Below, piece after piece: positions 1-8,866 of a stretch of DNA of 64,000 bases (its first letter is position 1; each line of letters opens with the position of its first letter). The stretch comes from Amycolatopsis sp. FBCC-B4732 (GTDB taxonomy: Bacteria > Actinomycetota > Actinomycetes > Mycobacteriales > Pseudonocardiaceae): positions 3,310,001-3,374,000 of the forward strand of contig NZ_CP095376.1 of NCBI RefSeq assembly GCF_023008405.1. The letters are read 5' to 3'. The notes under the pieces were generated by a model, which saw nothing but the letters and a program-made list of their open reading frames with translations, did no database searches and had not been told where the DNA came from. The position numbers and the translations under genes are program-made.

Positions 1-632
1 ACGCGGTTGCGGTACCTCGTCACCGAGACGCCCAGCTCGCGCGGGAACGCGCGGCTCAACCGGTACGGCGACACCCCCAGCGCCTCGGCCAGCGTGAACA
101 GCCCGCGCGCCGCCGGCTCGTCGGCCCCGATCGCTTCCCGGGCCCGCGCGACCAGCTCGCGGTCGTCCGCGCGCACCGGACCCGCCGGCGTCGAGGCAGC
201 AGCCTGGGTGATCGCCCGGCCGACCAGCACCAGCAACTCCTCCGCCAGCGCGTAGTCCGGGTCGGCCACCGACGCGACGGCTCGGCGGTGGGCCAGCTCC
301 AGCGCGCCGTCGACGAACACCGTCGGCCCCGCGGGCCGGTCGCCCGCCAAGTGGGACCACAGCCCGGGACCGAAACGCACCGAGGTGCACGTGTCGCCGC
401 CCGCCGGGTGGGCGAAGCACTCCTCGTCGCCGGGAGCCGCGAGGTAGGCCACCGTCCGGTCGGCGTCCGCCACCACTCCCCCGGCGCGGCGGCGGAAGCG
501 GCCGCGGCGGACGAGCACGATCCGGTGCGCCGACGACACTTCGGCCGGCGACCACCCGGTGTGGTCGTCGGCGCACTCCACCACGCTCACCGCGTACCCG
601 GGGCGGGCCACGACTTCGACTGCTTCACGCAC
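1..632 (-). CDS. AraC-family transcriptional regulator, 3'-truncated by window edge
   Basis: About 210 residues are visible; the C-terminus lies off the left edge. The N-terminal part (roughly residues 1-140) resembles the small cupin-like sensing half of AraC regulators. From about residue 165 the first helix-turn-helix reads LAEALGVSPYRLSRAFPREL, the characteristic AraC recognition unit. I chose GTG at 632 because a TACGGT -10-like hexamer sits 7 nt upstream, as expected for a leaderless mRNA, and no Shine-Dalgarno sequence is visible. It is divergent from the VOC gene at 743 and could regulate it, but this is inference. The inducer is unknown. Confidence 0.85.
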   Translation of the reverse strand, partial: MREAVEVVARPGYAVSVVECADDHTGWSPAEVSSAHRIVLVRRGRFRRRAGGVVADADRTVAYLAAPGDEECFAHPAGGDTCTSVRFGPGLWSHLAGDRPAGPTVFVDGALELAHRRAVASVADPDYALAEELLVLVGRAITQAAASTPAGPVRADDRELVARAREAIGADEPAARGLFTLAEALGVSPYRLSRAFPRELGVSVTRYRNR

Positions 633-639
633 GAACCGG

Positions 640-645
640 ACCGTA
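640..645 (-). promoter_or_regulatory. -10 element for leaderless AraC gene
   Basis: TACGGT on the minus strand is followed by 7 nt and then the GTG start at 632. The spacing matches actinobacterial leaderless promoters. No -35 element was convincingly identified. Confidence 0.45.
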
Positions 646-742
646 CGCCGGGGGTACGACGATCCCGGCCCGCAAGGATCTTCAAGACCGCACCCCCGGA
701 CCGCGGGCAGGCTGCCGCATGACGAAAGAAAGGAGCAACTCC

Positions 743-1093
743 ATGCCCGCGGAACTCACCACCATCGTCCTCGACTGCGCCGACCCCGCCGCGCTCGCCG
801 CCTTCTACGCCAAGGCGCTCGGCTGGGAAGTGACGCACCAGGACGCGGACTCCGCCCAGCTCGGCAGGGGCCCGGTCGGGCTCGGCTTCCAGCGCGTCGA
901 GGGCTACCGCGGTCCCGGCTGGCCGGACGCCGCCAAGCACGCGCACTTCGACCTCACCGTCGGCGACCTCGACGCCGCCGTCGCCGAATTCGAAGGGCTC
1001 GGTGCCACCCAACCGGACTTCCAGCCCGGGGGCACCGACTGGGTGGTGCTCGCCGATCCCGAAGGGCACCTCTTCTGCCTGATCCCGGCCTGA
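743..1093 (+). CDS. VOC/glyoxalase-like domain protein
   Basis: This is a 116-residue single-domain vicinal oxygen chelate protein. The beta-alpha-beta-beta-beta pattern starts at TTIVLDCADPAALAAFYAKA and ends with the usual DPEGHLFCLIP motif. The family includes glyoxalases, dioxygenases and antibiotic-binding proteins; nothing in the sequence fixes a substrate. An ATG at 719 is in frame, but ATG 743 has a good AGGAG at 731-735 and fits the domain boundary, so it is preferred. It is divergent from the AraC regulator and is closed by a strong hairpin at 1099-1128. Confidence 0.88.
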   Translation: MPAELTTIVLDCADPAALAAFYAKALGWEVTHQDADSAQLGRGPVGLGFQRVEGYRGPGWPDAAKHAHFDLTVGDLDAAVAEFEGLGATQPDFQPGGTDWVVLADPEGHLFCLIPA

Positions 1094-1098
1094 CGCAC

Positions 1099-1128
1099 GG
1101 GGTGGCCCCACACCCGAGGGGCCACCCC
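1099..1128. terminator. Bidirectional hairpin between convergent genes
   Basis: GGGGTGGCCCC at 1099-1109 pairs perfectly with GGGGCCACCCC at 1118-1128 across an 8-nt loop. It lies between the convergent VOC gene and the glycosidase gene and lacks a U-tract, as is common in actinomycetes. Confidence 0.7.
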
Positions 1129-1135
1129 GGCTCGG

Positions 1136-3262
1136 TCAGGAGCGGTAGACGCCGAACTCGTAGAGCGAATAGCCGTACGCGGTGCCGCGCTGGGTGGCGT
1201 TCACCCGGACGTACCGCGCGGTGGCCGAGACCGCGATGTCGTCGGCGCCGCCGTCCCCGGACGTCGTCCCGTACACGCTGCGCCAGTTCGCGGCGTCGTC
1301 GCTGACCTGGATTTCGTAGGCCTTCCCGAACGCCGACTCCCAGACCAGCTGCACGTGGTCGAACGCCTGGCTGCGGCCGAGGTCGACCTGCAGCCACTGC
1401 GGGTCGGCCCAGGCACTCGCCCAGCGGGTCGCGGTGTTCCCGTCGGTCGCGGCCTGCGGCGGGTACGGCGCGCCCGGGCCGTCAGCCTGGTACGTCGAGG
1501 CCGTGGTCGCGGCGCCGCGGGCCAGGTTCGTGCCCGGCACCGGCGGCGCGACCACGCGCAGCGAACGCGTCTCGATGCCGACGTTGCCGTGGCCGTCCCG
1601 GGCGTAGAGGTAGATCTTCCAGACGCCCAGCTGCTGCGGTGCGGTGACGGTGAACGTTCCGTTCCCGGTGAACTGCGCCGGGATCAGCCCGGCCGCGTTG
1701 TTGATGTACTTGCTGTTGTACCCCATGGTGTAGGTGATCGGGTCACCGTCCGGATCGGACACCGCGGCGGTCAGGGTGAACGTGCCGCCCGCGGGGACGT
1801 CGGTGGTGCGGCTCAGGTTCATCGACGAGATCACCGGCGGCGTGTTGCCCGCCGTCTGTCCACTGTAGATCCTGCGCACGGCGTACCAGGACAGCCGCTT
1901 CTCGTTGCCGGTGGTGATGTTGAACCAGACGCCGCCGAAGTCGCCTTCCGTGCCGTAGTGGAAGAGCGTCGCGCCGAGCGCCACGCCCGGGTGGGCCAGC
2001 ACGCAGTTCCAGGCGTTGACGTAACCGTCGCGCTTCTGCTGGTCCGTCGGCTCGGCGGGGACGCCGTTGGCGTCGTTCGGCACCTCCCATTCGCCGGCCG
2101 GCCCGGTCTCGGTGATGATGTAGGGCTTCGTGTAGCCGCCGGCCAGCCAGTCCTGCTTGACCTGGCACACCTGGGCGTAGGAGTTCACGGAGTACAGGTC
2201 GAGGTTCGGCGCGTACGCCTTGTAGTACGGCCAGGCACCGGTCCAGGCGTCGGTCGAGGTGACCGGGTGGTTCGCGTCGATCGCGTGGATGGCCTGCGCC
2301 GCCTGGTCGACGAACCGCGTGTAGGCGATCCGGTTCTGCTCCAGCTGCGTGCCGGAGTAGCAGTTCTGCATCCCGAGGATCGACTCGTTGCCGACGTTCC
2401 ACATCAGCACGCCCGGGTGTGCTTTGTAGGCGGTGACCCACTTCTGGATTTCGGCGAGCATCGTGTTCTTGTAGTTCGTGTCGGTGGTGTAGTCGACGCA
2501 CCCGCCGCTGCCCGGGCCGCCGCCCGGTTGCAGCCAGAAGCCGCTGACCACCTTGATGCCGTTGGCCGCGGCGGCGTCGAGCAACGGCTGCGAAGTGCCG
2601 TCGGTGCCCCAGGTCCGGACGGTGTTGACGCCGATCGCGTGCAGTTCCGGCATCCGCGTCGCCGCTTCGCCGACCGGCGGTCCCCAGGTCAGTCCCTTCA
2701 CGGTCCACGGGATACCGTCGACTGTCAGCTGCCAGTTCCCCTGCGCGCCGGTCACCCGCGTGACGCCTGGACCGCTCTGCGCTCCCGGGGTGCCGCTGAC
2801 CTGGAACTCCCACAGCGAATAGCCGTAGCCGCCGACGCGGTGCGTGCCGTAGAGGCGGACGTACCGGCCGTGCCCGGTGACCGCGAGATTTTGAATACCG
2901 CCGACCGCCGTGGTCGTACTGTATACAGTCTGCCAATTCGCGGCGTTGTCGGAAATCCGGATTTCGTATGCAGTCGCGTAGGCGGCCTCCCAGTTCAGGG
3001 TGACCTGGCTGATGTCGGCGGACGCGCCGAGGTCGACCTGCAGCCACTGCGGGTCGCTCCAGGCGCTCGCCCAGCGCGTGCCAGGGTCGCCGTCGACGGC
3101 CGCCGACGCCGGGGTGCCCGCGCCTTCGGTGCTGGACGCGGTCACCGGTCTGCCTTGGGAAAGGACGGTGGCGGCGTGCGCCGGGGACGGGCCGGCGAGC
3201 AACCCCAGCACCAGCAGGGCCACCAGCGCCGGGACGGCACGGAGGAGCGACGGTCGGTCCAC
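1136..3262 (-). CDS. Secreted clan GH-A glycoside hydrolase with two F5/8 type C domains
   Basis: The protein has 708 residues. A Sec signal peptide (residues 1-30, ending AHA) precedes an F5/8 type C (CBM32-like) domain at about 32-155. A TIM-barrel glycosidase domain follows at about 165-470, then an Ig-like domain at about 475-565 and a second F5/8 C domain at about 570-708. In the barrel, WNVGNES (Glu near 292) fits the acid/base and ITETG (Glu near 384) the nucleophile of clan GH-A retaining enzymes. The substrate is unknown; a beta-linked plant or fungal polysaccharide is plausible. The GTG start at 3262 has GGGAG 5 nt upstream. A perfect 16-bp palindrome 43 bp upstream suggests LacI-type control. 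Confidence 0.85.
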   Translation of the reverse strand: MDRPSLLRAVPALVALLVLGLLAGPSPAHAATVLSQGRPVTASSTEGAGTPASAAVDGDPGTRWASAWSDPQWLQVDLGASADISQVTLNWEAAYATAYEIRISDNAANWQTVYSTTTAVGGIQNLAVTGHGRYVRLYGTHRVGGYGYSLWEFQVSGTPGAQSGPGVTRVTGAQGNWQLTVDGIPWTVKGLTWGPPVGEAATRMPELHAIGVNTVRTWGTDGTSQPLLDAAAANGIKVVSGFWLQPGGGPGSGGCVDYTTDTNYKNTMLAEIQKWVTAYKAHPGVLMWNVGNESILGMQNCYSGTQLEQNRIAYTRFVDQAAQAIHAIDANHPVTSTDAWTGAWPYYKAYAPNLDLYSVNSYAQVCQVKQDWLAGGYTKPYIITETGPAGEWEVPNDANGVPAEPTDQQKRDGYVNAWNCVLAHPGVALGATLFHYGTEGDFGGVWFNITTGNEKRLSWYAVRRIYSGQTAGNTPPVISSMNLSRTTDVPAGGTFTLTAAVSDPDGDPITYTMGYNSKYINNAAGLIPAQFTGNGTFTVTAPQQLGVWKIYLYARDGHGNVGIETRSLRVVAPPVPGTNLARGAATTASTYQADGPGAPYPPQAATDGNTATRWASAWADPQWLQVDLGRSQAFDHVQLVWESAFGKAYEIQVSDDAANWRSVYGTTSGDGGADDIAVSATARYVRVNATQRGTAYGYSLYEFGVYRS

Positions 3263-3304
3263 GATGACTCCCGTACGACTACAGCGAGGACGAGGGACGG
3301 AGGT

Positions 3305-3320
3305 TGGAGAGCGCTCTCCA
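3305..3320. promoter_or_regulatory. LacI-type operator palindrome, copy 1
   Basis: TGGAGAGCGCTCTCCA is a perfect 16-bp palindrome with the central CG typical of LacI-family operators. It lies 43 bp upstream of the glycosidase GTG. The 12-bp core GAGAGCGCTCTC recurs at 3447-3458 and in the promoter of the LacI gene at 9920-9931. Confidence 0.75.
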
Positions 3321-3445
3321 GCGCGACCGATGGTTCGTCACCGCGCCCCGCGTTGTCAAGGATCTCGTCCCGAACCGGACAATGCCTTCCCGCCGCGGTA
3401 TCCGGGTGCTCCTTGACACGGCGGCACCCCGGTGCGCATGCTCTT

Positions 3446-3459
3446 GGAGAGCGCTCTCC
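3446..3459. promoter_or_regulatory. LacI-type operator palindrome, copy 2
   Basis: GGAGAGCGCTCTCC lies 29 bp upstream of the chosen TTG start of the DUF1996 gene. It matches copy 1 over 15 of 16 positions. The two sites flank the divergent promoter region, so one repressor could control both transcripts. Confidence 0.75.
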
Positions 3460-3488
3460 CATCCTTGGCACCTCACCGTGGAGGACCC

Positions 3489-4421
3489 TTGGCAACGAAA
3501 GCCGCGCTCCTCGCCTGCACCGCCGCCACCGTGCTGGCAGGCGCCTTCCTGACCGCGGCCACCTGGTCGCCCGCCGGAGCCGACGACCTGGTGACCCACC
3601 ACGAGTTCCAGGTCAACTGCTCCCCCAGCCACCACCAGCCGGACGACCCGATCGTCTTCCCCGGGCTGCCCGGCGCCTCGCACGACCACACGTTCATCGG
3701 CAACAAGACGACGAACGCGGCCACGACCCTGCAGTCGCTGCAGGCCGCGGGCGTCGGCAACACGACCTGCCTGGCCCCGGACGACCTGTCCGCGTACTGG
3801 TTCCCGACCGTGCTCAACGGGAACCAGGTGGTGCTGCCGAACTTCGCGCAGGTCGTCTACTACAAGTCGGGCATCCTCGACTACACGAAGGTGGTGCCGT
3901 TCCCGCCCGGGCTGCGGTACGTCGCCGGCAGCGTCACCGCGACGCAGGACGAGTTCCAGCACGCCCCCGGCGCGATCGAAGGCTGGGAGTGCGGGGACAG
4001 CTTCCACAACTGGGACATCCCGGTGAACTGCGTCGCCGGCAGCCAGCTCAACATCCGCTACCAGGCACCGAGCTGCTGGGACGGCGTCCACCTGGATTCG
4101 GCCGACCACAAGGGGCACATGGCGTACCCGGACCGGGCGACGCTGACGTGCCCCGCCGACCACCCGGTGGCGGTGCCGATGCTCGAGTTCAAGATGGCGT
4201 TCCCGGTCAGCGGCGACATGTCGGGGGTGCACCTGGCCAGCGGACGCGGGTACTCGTGGCACTACGACTTCTTCAACGCCTGGGACCCGCAAACCCTGGC
4301 CGCGCTGGTGACCCACTGCATCAACGGCGGCCTGCAGTGCGACCCGCGCGGGTTCGACCTCTACAAACCCGACCGCGGCACCGTGCTCGGGCCGAACTAC
4401 CGGTTGCCCGGCCGCCCGTGA
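3489..4421 (+). CDS. Secreted DUF1996 protein
   Basis: The protein has 310 residues. A signal peptide (about 1-33) precedes one DUF1996 domain, recognisable by the HHEFQVNC opening, the GASHDHTFIGNK motif, SCWDGVHLDSADHKGHMAYP near the middle and the terminal DFFNAWD. DUF1996 proteins are extracellular in actinomycetes and fungi and have no agreed function; the conserved His, Asp and Cys residues suggest metal or disulfide chemistry. TTG 3489 is chosen because GGAGG at 3480-3484 precedes it and the signal peptide begins there. An in-frame ATG at 3432 would place the operator inside the coding region. The stop overlaps the next gene by 4 bases. Confidence 0.8.
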   Translation: MATKAALLACTAATVLAGAFLTAATWSPAGADDLVTHHEFQVNCSPSHHQPDDPIVFPGLPGASHDHTFIGNKTTNAATTLQSLQAAGVGNTTCLAPDDLSAYWFPTVLNGNQVVLPNFAQVVYYKSGILDYTKVVPFPPGLRYVAGSVTATQDEFQHAPGAIEGWECGDSFHNWDIPVNCVAGSQLNIRYQAPSCWDGVHLDSADHKGHMAYPDRATLTCPADHPVAVPMLEFKMAFPVSGDMSGVHLASGRGYSWHYDFFNAWDPQTLAALVTHCINGGLQCDPRGFDLYKPDRGTVLGPNYRLPGRP

Positions 4422-4957
4422 GAAGGCTGGCCTTGGGGGCGGCGGTGGTGGCGCTGTCCGTGGGCGGGTGCGCCACCACCGGCCCCACCCCCGCTCCCGG
4501 GCCGGCCACCGCCGCCTTCAACCCCACGGACGTGGCCTGGCTGCAGCTCGTGGTGCCGATGACGTCGAACGCACTCGCCGCGGCCCGGCTCGCCCCGGAG
4601 CGGGCCGGGAGCGCGGCGGTGCGAGAAGCGGCGAACGCGGTGGTGGCGCCTTCGCAACGCCTGCTGACGCGGTTGGAGTCGGTGCGCGACCGGGCCGGGC
4701 TCCCGGCCGCTGATGTCCACAGTGGACACCGGATGCCGGGCATGGTCACGCCGGCCGATCTGGCGGCGTTGCGCACCGACACCGCCCCCGAGTTCGACCG
4801 GCGCCTGATCGCGCTGCTGCGGGCGAACGCGGCGCAGGTCGTCGTGCTCGCCCGCGGCGAGCAGACGTCCGGGGCCGACCCGGAGACCCGCGAACTGGCC
4901 GGCGAGCTGGGCACCGAAGGCGCCCGCCAGAACGAGGTGCTCCCGAAGACCGCTTGA
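4418..4957 (+). CDS. DUF305-like lipoprotein lacking the HH metal pairs
   Basis: The protein has 179 residues. It starts at GTG 4418, overlapping the DUF1996 stop (GTGA), so the two are translationally coupled. The hydrophobic N-terminus ends in a lipobox-like SVGGC, indicating a lipoprotein. The middle HSGHRMPGMVTPADLAAL matches the DUF305 core, and FDRRLIALLRANAAQ occupies the place of the second helix pair. In typical DUF305 proteins both helix pairs carry an HH metal-binding doublet. Here the corresponding segments (VPMTSNALAAA and LLRANAAQVVVLA) lack histidines. It may have lost metal binding and become a partner of the DUF1996 protein; this is inference. Confidence 0.7.
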   Translation: MRRLALGAAVVALSVGGCATTGPTPAPGPATAAFNPTDVAWLQLVVPMTSNALAAARLAPERAGSAAVREAANAVVAPSQRLLTRLESVRDRAGLPAADVHSGHRMPGMVTPADLAALRTDTAPEFDRRLIALLRANAAQVVVLARGEQTSGADPETRELAGELGTEGARQNEVLPKTA

Positions 4958-4960
4958 AAT

Positions 4961-5004
4961 CCGTGAAGGCCACCTCGAAGGAACCTTCGAGGTGGCCTTC
5001 ACGG
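4961..5004. terminator. 21-bp perfect hairpin terminator
   Basis: CCGTGAAGGCCACCTCGAAGG (in two parts: 4961-4970 and 4971-4981) is perfectly complementary to 4984-5004, with only AA between the arms. It lies between the convergent DUF305-like and GH31 genes, so it can end both transcripts. Confidence 0.8.
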
Positions 5005-5028
5005 CATTTCCGGCCGCCCGCCGGAGGC

Positions 5029-8000
5029 TCAGTACGTCACGGTGACCGGCGCCCGCCCGGGCCGGGCCGGGGCCTTCACCGTCAACGTGTGAGTGGCCGC
5101 GTCCCAGCTCCACGTCGACGACGGGGCCCACCCGCCACCGACCTTCACCCGGCTCGGGGCCGCGGACACGCCGAGGAACTTGACCGTCCACTCCCGGTCC
5201 GCCACGCGGTACCGGCCCTGCGGCGGCGCCACCGTCACCGAGCGGGAGCCGCCCCGCTCGACGTAGGTGATCTTCGTCGTCGAGCTCTGCGCCGACGACG
5301 TGCCGTTGTCCTCGTACAGGGAGAACGACCCGGCCCCGCCCGGCGCGACCGTCACCGTCACCCGGTTCAGCGGGCTCTGGACGTCGTTGGGCACGTCCGC
5401 CGTCCGGGTCGCGGTGATGCCGCCGCCGCGCTGGAACACCGGCATCGTGCCGAGGTCCGACGTGACCTGCTGCGTCGTGCCGCCCGCGTACGTCTTGCCG
5501 CTGAAGTAGTCCGTCCACTGCCCCGGCGGGAACCAGACCGACGTCGTCGCGGACGTCCCCGGCGTGGTCACCGGCGCCACCAGCAGGTCCGGCCCGTAGA
5601 AGTACTCGCTCGACGCCGCCGCGTACGCGGCCGGCTCGTCCGGGTACTCCAGGTACGTCGGGCGCACCACGGGCACGCCCGTCGTCGCGGCTTCCTGGGC
5701 CAGCGTGTAGGTGTAGGGCACCAGGTTTTCCCGCAGGTTCAGGAACTTCGTCGCCGACGCCTTCGCCGCGTCGCCGTACTGCCACGGGAGCCGGTCGCTG
5801 TGGTTGCTGTGCAGGCGGTCGATCGGCTGGAACGTGCCGAGCTGCACCCACCGGGCGTACATGTCGTCGGGCAGCTTGGCCGTCTGGCGCTGCTGGCCGC
5901 CCGAGGTGTAGGTCTCGCTGCCGCGCAGGCCCGTCGTGTCGTTGTGGCCGCCGATGTCGTGGCTGATCGCCGACATCCCCGTCGCCGCCGACTCGGCCGG
6001 GGTGATCCCGACCTCCATCCGCAGCGTGCCCCACGTCGAGGACGTGTCACCGGTGAAGTGGAGCGTGCTGCGCTTGTCCGCCCACGGTCCCGTCGACAGC
6101 CCGATCGGGCCGCCGTAGCCGCCGGCCTGCAGCGAACCGTAGGCCCGCGAGGTGACGAAGCCGCGGCCGGTCGCCGGGGCGGCCAGGTCGGCGTACTGCT
6201 GGTTGATCCACGCGTCCGGGGTGACGCCGGGCAGGCTCGACTTCGACCCGTCGCAGCACCAGTCCAGCCACCAGAAGTCGTTGCCCTGCTGCATCATCCC
6301 GGCGTGCAGGTCGAGGTAGGCCTTCAGCTGGTCCGGGTCGCCCCAGTCGAAGACGTAGCAGTCGGTGCCGCAGCCGGACTTCACCAGCTTGCCCTTCGCC
6401 GTCGCCTGCGCGCGGGCGAACTGCGGGTCCGAGCCCATGATGCTCGGGTGGGTGTTCAGGGTGTTGTGCAGCCCCTGCGCCTTGGACCACGCGAAGAAGC
6501 CGGCCGGGTCCGGGAACTTGTTCGTGTCGAACTGCCAGCCGTTCCAGGTGTCGGGTGCCTTGAAGTCGGTGTCGGTGACGAGCACGTCGAGCGGCACGCC
6601 CTCGCTGCGGAAGCGCGGCAGGATCGTGTCGCGGTAGTCGGCCGCGGTGCGGTCGATGTACTCCGAGTACCAGACGCCGTACGCCCAGCGCGGCAGCAGC
6701 TCGGGCGGCCCGGTCAGGGTCGCGAGGTCGCGCAGCCCGGCCTTGTAGTCGTGCCCGAAGGCGAAGACGTAGCCGTCCTGGTACGGGCTCCCGCCGTGCG
6801 ACGGCCGCTGCGTGACCTTGCGGGTCGCGGTGTCGTACAGCGCCGAGGGGCTGTCGTCGAGCAGATACCAGCCGTCCTGGTGCAGGAGCCCCTCGGTGAG
6901 CGACGGGGTGCCGTTGTCGCCGTTGACGCCGTCGAGGCCGCGCCGGTACCCGCCGAGCGCGAGGTGCGGCTGCGGGGCCGCCGCGCCCGTCGCCGTGACC
7001 GCGACGGTGTCGACGTTGACGTGGCAGCTGGTGTCGTCGGGACAGCCGAGGACGACGTCGTTCGCGCCGACCCGCAGGTCGACCGGGACGGACGCGGTCT
7101 TCCACGCGTTCCAGTCGTCGGTCACCGGCAGGGACAGCGTGCGCGTCACGCCGTTCGCGGCGACGGTCGCGGTCCGCGTCTCGTGGCGCCCGTCGCCGCC
7201 GGTGCCGTTGGCGTACCGGACGCTCAGCTGGTACGTGCCGGCAGTGGCGACGTCGGTGATCCGCTGCGTCACTGCCGAACCCCGGTTGAGCTCGGCGACG
7301 AAGCCGCGCCCGGCGTAGCCCGGGTGATCGGTCGCGACTACGGCCGAGCCGGTCCGCAGCCCGGCTTCCGCCTCGCAGCTCACGCCGGCCGGGCAGCCGG
7401 TGTAGGCGCGGGCCGACGCGGGCGGGAAGGCCGCACCGGCGGGGAGCGCCGCGAGGGCGTCGACGTTGACGTTGCCGGAGTCCGCCGCGGTCCGCTGCAG
7501 GCGGACGCTGTGGTGGCCGGCGCCGAGGGTGACCGGGACGGACGCGACCGCCCAGGTGTCCCAGTCGGTGGTCGCCGGCAGGGTGAGCTTCTGCGGCGCA
7601 CCCGCGTCGACCGAGACGCTCAGGGTGCGGGTGACGTGCTGGCCGTCCCCGCCCTGGCCGTTGGCGAAGCGGACGGCCAGCGAGTACGTGCCGGCGGCCG
7701 TGGCTTCGACGTCCGCGGTGGCCGAGGTGCCGGCGCTTTCGAAGCCCGCGAGGAAGCCTTCGCCCGTGTAGCCGCGGTGGTCGGTGGCGATGCCGAGCCC
7801 GTCGGCGGTCAGGTCTTCGGCCTCGCACAGCGCGCCGGTCCGGCAGGTCAGGTGGCGCCAGGGCGCGGCGAGCACCGGGGTCGCGCCGGCGGTGGTGCGC
7901 ACTTCGAGGTTGCCGCCGTCGAACGGGCCGGAGTCCAGCCGGTAGGTCAGGGTCGTCGCGCTCGTCCGGATCGTGAGCACGCCGCCGGAAACCGTGGAGG

Positions 8001-8244
8001 TGTAGGGCGTCGGCGTGAACGAGCCGCGGCCGACGGCGTTGAAGGTGGCGGCGTCGGTGAAGCGGCCGTCGCCGGCGTACTCCGTCCGGATCACCGTCGG
8101 GGACAGCACCTGGAAGCGCGCGTTCCCGGCGGTGACGGTCTGGCGCCGGGGCGCGGCGGTGGCGGGGGTCGCGACGGTCACCGTAGCCGCGGCGACGGCG
8201 ACCACGCACGTCAGCCGGAGGGCTCTCGCTGTTCTCGTCCGCAC
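5029..8244 (-). CDS. Secreted GH31 alpha-glycosidase with two CBM35-like domains
   Basis: The protein has 1,071 residues. A signal peptide (about 1-30) precedes the GH31 N-terminal beta domain. Two CBM35/CBM6-like modules, each opening with CEAE and ending NVNVD or HVNVD, are inserted at about 140-270 and 290-415. The (beta/alpha)8 barrel follows, then C-terminal beta domains. FWWLDWCCD (Asp near 660) fits the nucleophile and FTGDTSS (Asp near 732) the acid/base of GH31. The family includes alpha-glucosidases and alpha-xylosidases; specificity cannot be read here. GTG 8244 is preferred over upstream starts because GGAG lies 7 nt before it and the signal peptide begins there. Confidence 0.88.
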   Translation of the reverse strand: MRTRTARALRLTCVVAVAAATVTVATPATAAPRRQTVTAGNARFQVLSPTVIRTEYAGDGRFTDAATFNAVGRGSFTPTPYTSTVSGGVLTIRTSATTLTYRLDSGPFDGGNLEVRTTAGATPVLAAPWRHLTCRTGALCEAEDLTADGLGIATDHRGYTGEGFLAGFESAGTSATADVEATAAGTYSLAVRFANGQGGDGQHVTRTLSVSVDAGAPQKLTLPATTDWDTWAVASVPVTLGAGHHSVRLQRTAADSGNVNVDALAALPAGAAFPPASARAYTGCPAGVSCEAEAGLRTGSAVVATDHPGYAGRGFVAELNRGSAVTQRITDVATAGTYQLSVRYANGTGGDGRHETRTATVAANGVTRTLSLPVTDDWNAWKTASVPVDLRVGANDVVLGCPDDTSCHVNVDTVAVTATGAAAPQPHLALGGYRRGLDGVNGDNGTPSLTEGLLHQDGWYLLDDSPSALYDTATRKVTQRPSHGGSPYQDGYVFAFGHDYKAGLRDLATLTGPPELLPRWAYGVWYSEYIDRTAADYRDTILPRFRSEGVPLDVLVTDTDFKAPDTWNGWQFDTNKFPDPAGFFAWSKAQGLHNTLNTHPSIMGSDPQFARAQATAKGKLVKSGCGTDCYVFDWGDPDQLKAYLDLHAGMMQQGNDFWWLDWCCDGSKSSLPGVTPDAWINQQYADLAAPATGRGFVTSRAYGSLQAGGYGGPIGLSTGPWADKRSTLHFTGDTSSTWGTLRMEVGITPAESAATGMSAISHDIGGHNDTTGLRGSETYTSGGQQRQTAKLPDDMYARWVQLGTFQPIDRLHSNHSDRLPWQYGDAAKASATKFLNLRENLVPYTYTLAQEAATTGVPVVRPTYLEYPDEPAAYAAASSEYFYGPDLLVAPVTTPGTSATTSVWFPPGQWTDYFSGKTYAGGTTQQVTSDLGTMPVFQRGGGITATRTADVPNDVQSPLNRVTVTVAPGGAGSFSLYEDNGTSSAQSSTTKITYVERGGSRSVTVAPPQGRYRVADREWTVKFLGVSAAPSRVKVGGGWAPSSTWSWDAATHTLTVKAPARPGRAPVTVTY

Positions 8245-8277
8245 GGCGGAACTCCGTTCCGGTAAGGGGACTCGGCG

Positions 8278-8293
8278 TTTTACAACGTTGGAA
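8278..8293. promoter_or_regulatory. Candidate operator upstream of GH31 gene
   Basis: TTTACAACGTTGGAAA contains the perfect 8-bp palindrome CAACGTTG with a central CG and AT-rich flanks, 34 bp upstream of the GH31 GTG. The form resembles LacI-family operators but differs from the GAGAGCGCTCTC sites, so a different regulator is likely. Confidence 0.35.
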
Positions 8294-8361
8294 AAGCGTT
8301 CAGATCCGACCACAGCGAGAGGGGTGATGTCCAGACCACTGACCGGAACTGTCCGGACAGA

Positions 8362-8850
8362 TCAGCGGCCGGTGACGCCGTCGAGCTGCTCGCGCAGGAT
8401 GTCGGCGTGCCCCGCGTGCCGGGCGGTCTCGGACGTCATGTGCGCGAGCACCCACCGGAGGGTGTGCGCGGTGCCCAGGACGGGGACCGCCACCGGCGCC
8501 GCCGGGTCGCCGGCCGCCCGGATCGCCGCGTCGCTCGCTTCGATCGCCGCCCGGTAGCCGGCCAGCACGTCCGCCGTCGACCGGCCTTCAGGGACGGTCA
8601 TGTCCACGTCGCCGGGGTTTTCGCCGCCGGCGACGTGGTGCCCGAACCAGACCCGCTCGGCGAACGTGAGGTGGTGGACGAGCCCGAGCAGCGTGGTGCC
8701 GGACCCGACGAGGACCTCGCGCAGCTGCTCGTCGGTCAGCCCGTCGGTCTTCTTCAGGACGGACTCGCGGGCGAAGGTCAGGAACGCCGTCGCGGTGTCG
8801 AGCTCGCCGCCGTCGTTGCGCGGCACGGGTTTGCGCTGTGTCTCGGCCAT
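8362..8850 (-). CDS. DinB/DUF664 family protein
   Basis: The protein has 162 residues. It is a four-helix-bundle DinB/DUF664 protein with three histidine positions of the family's metal site visible: VHHLTFAERVWFGHH, WVLAHMTSETARHAGHAD. Some relatives are mycothiol- or bacillithiol-dependent transferases; no substrate can be assigned. The ATG at 8850 has no Shine-Dalgarno sequence, but TACGTT ends 6 nt upstream, indicating a leaderless transcript. It lies between the GH31 gene and the LacI regulator, 17 bp from the latter's stop, but has its own promoter. Confidence 0.85.
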   Translation of the reverse strand: MAETQRKPVPRNDGGELDTATAFLTFARESVLKKTDGLTDEQLREVLVGSGTTLLGLVHHLTFAERVWFGHHVAGGENPGDVDMTVPEGRSTADVLAGYRAAIEASDAAIRAAGDPAAPVAVPVLGTAHTLRWVLAHMTSETARHAGHADILREQLDGVTGR

Positions 8851-8866
8851 GGGCCCAACGTAGTGC

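Noticed and set aside
1355..4957. A very long plus-strand open frame (about 1,200 codons) across the GH-A glycosidase and DUF1996 genes
   Set aside because: It is antisense to a well-supported secreted glycosidase and Arg/Pro/Ala-rich without family similarity. Only its last 179 codons, in the same frame, are the real DUF305-like gene.
4954..8265. Plus-strand open frame opposite the GH31 gene
   Set aside because: It mirrors the codon structure of the GH31 gene in GC-rich DNA; no domain, signal or ribosome site.
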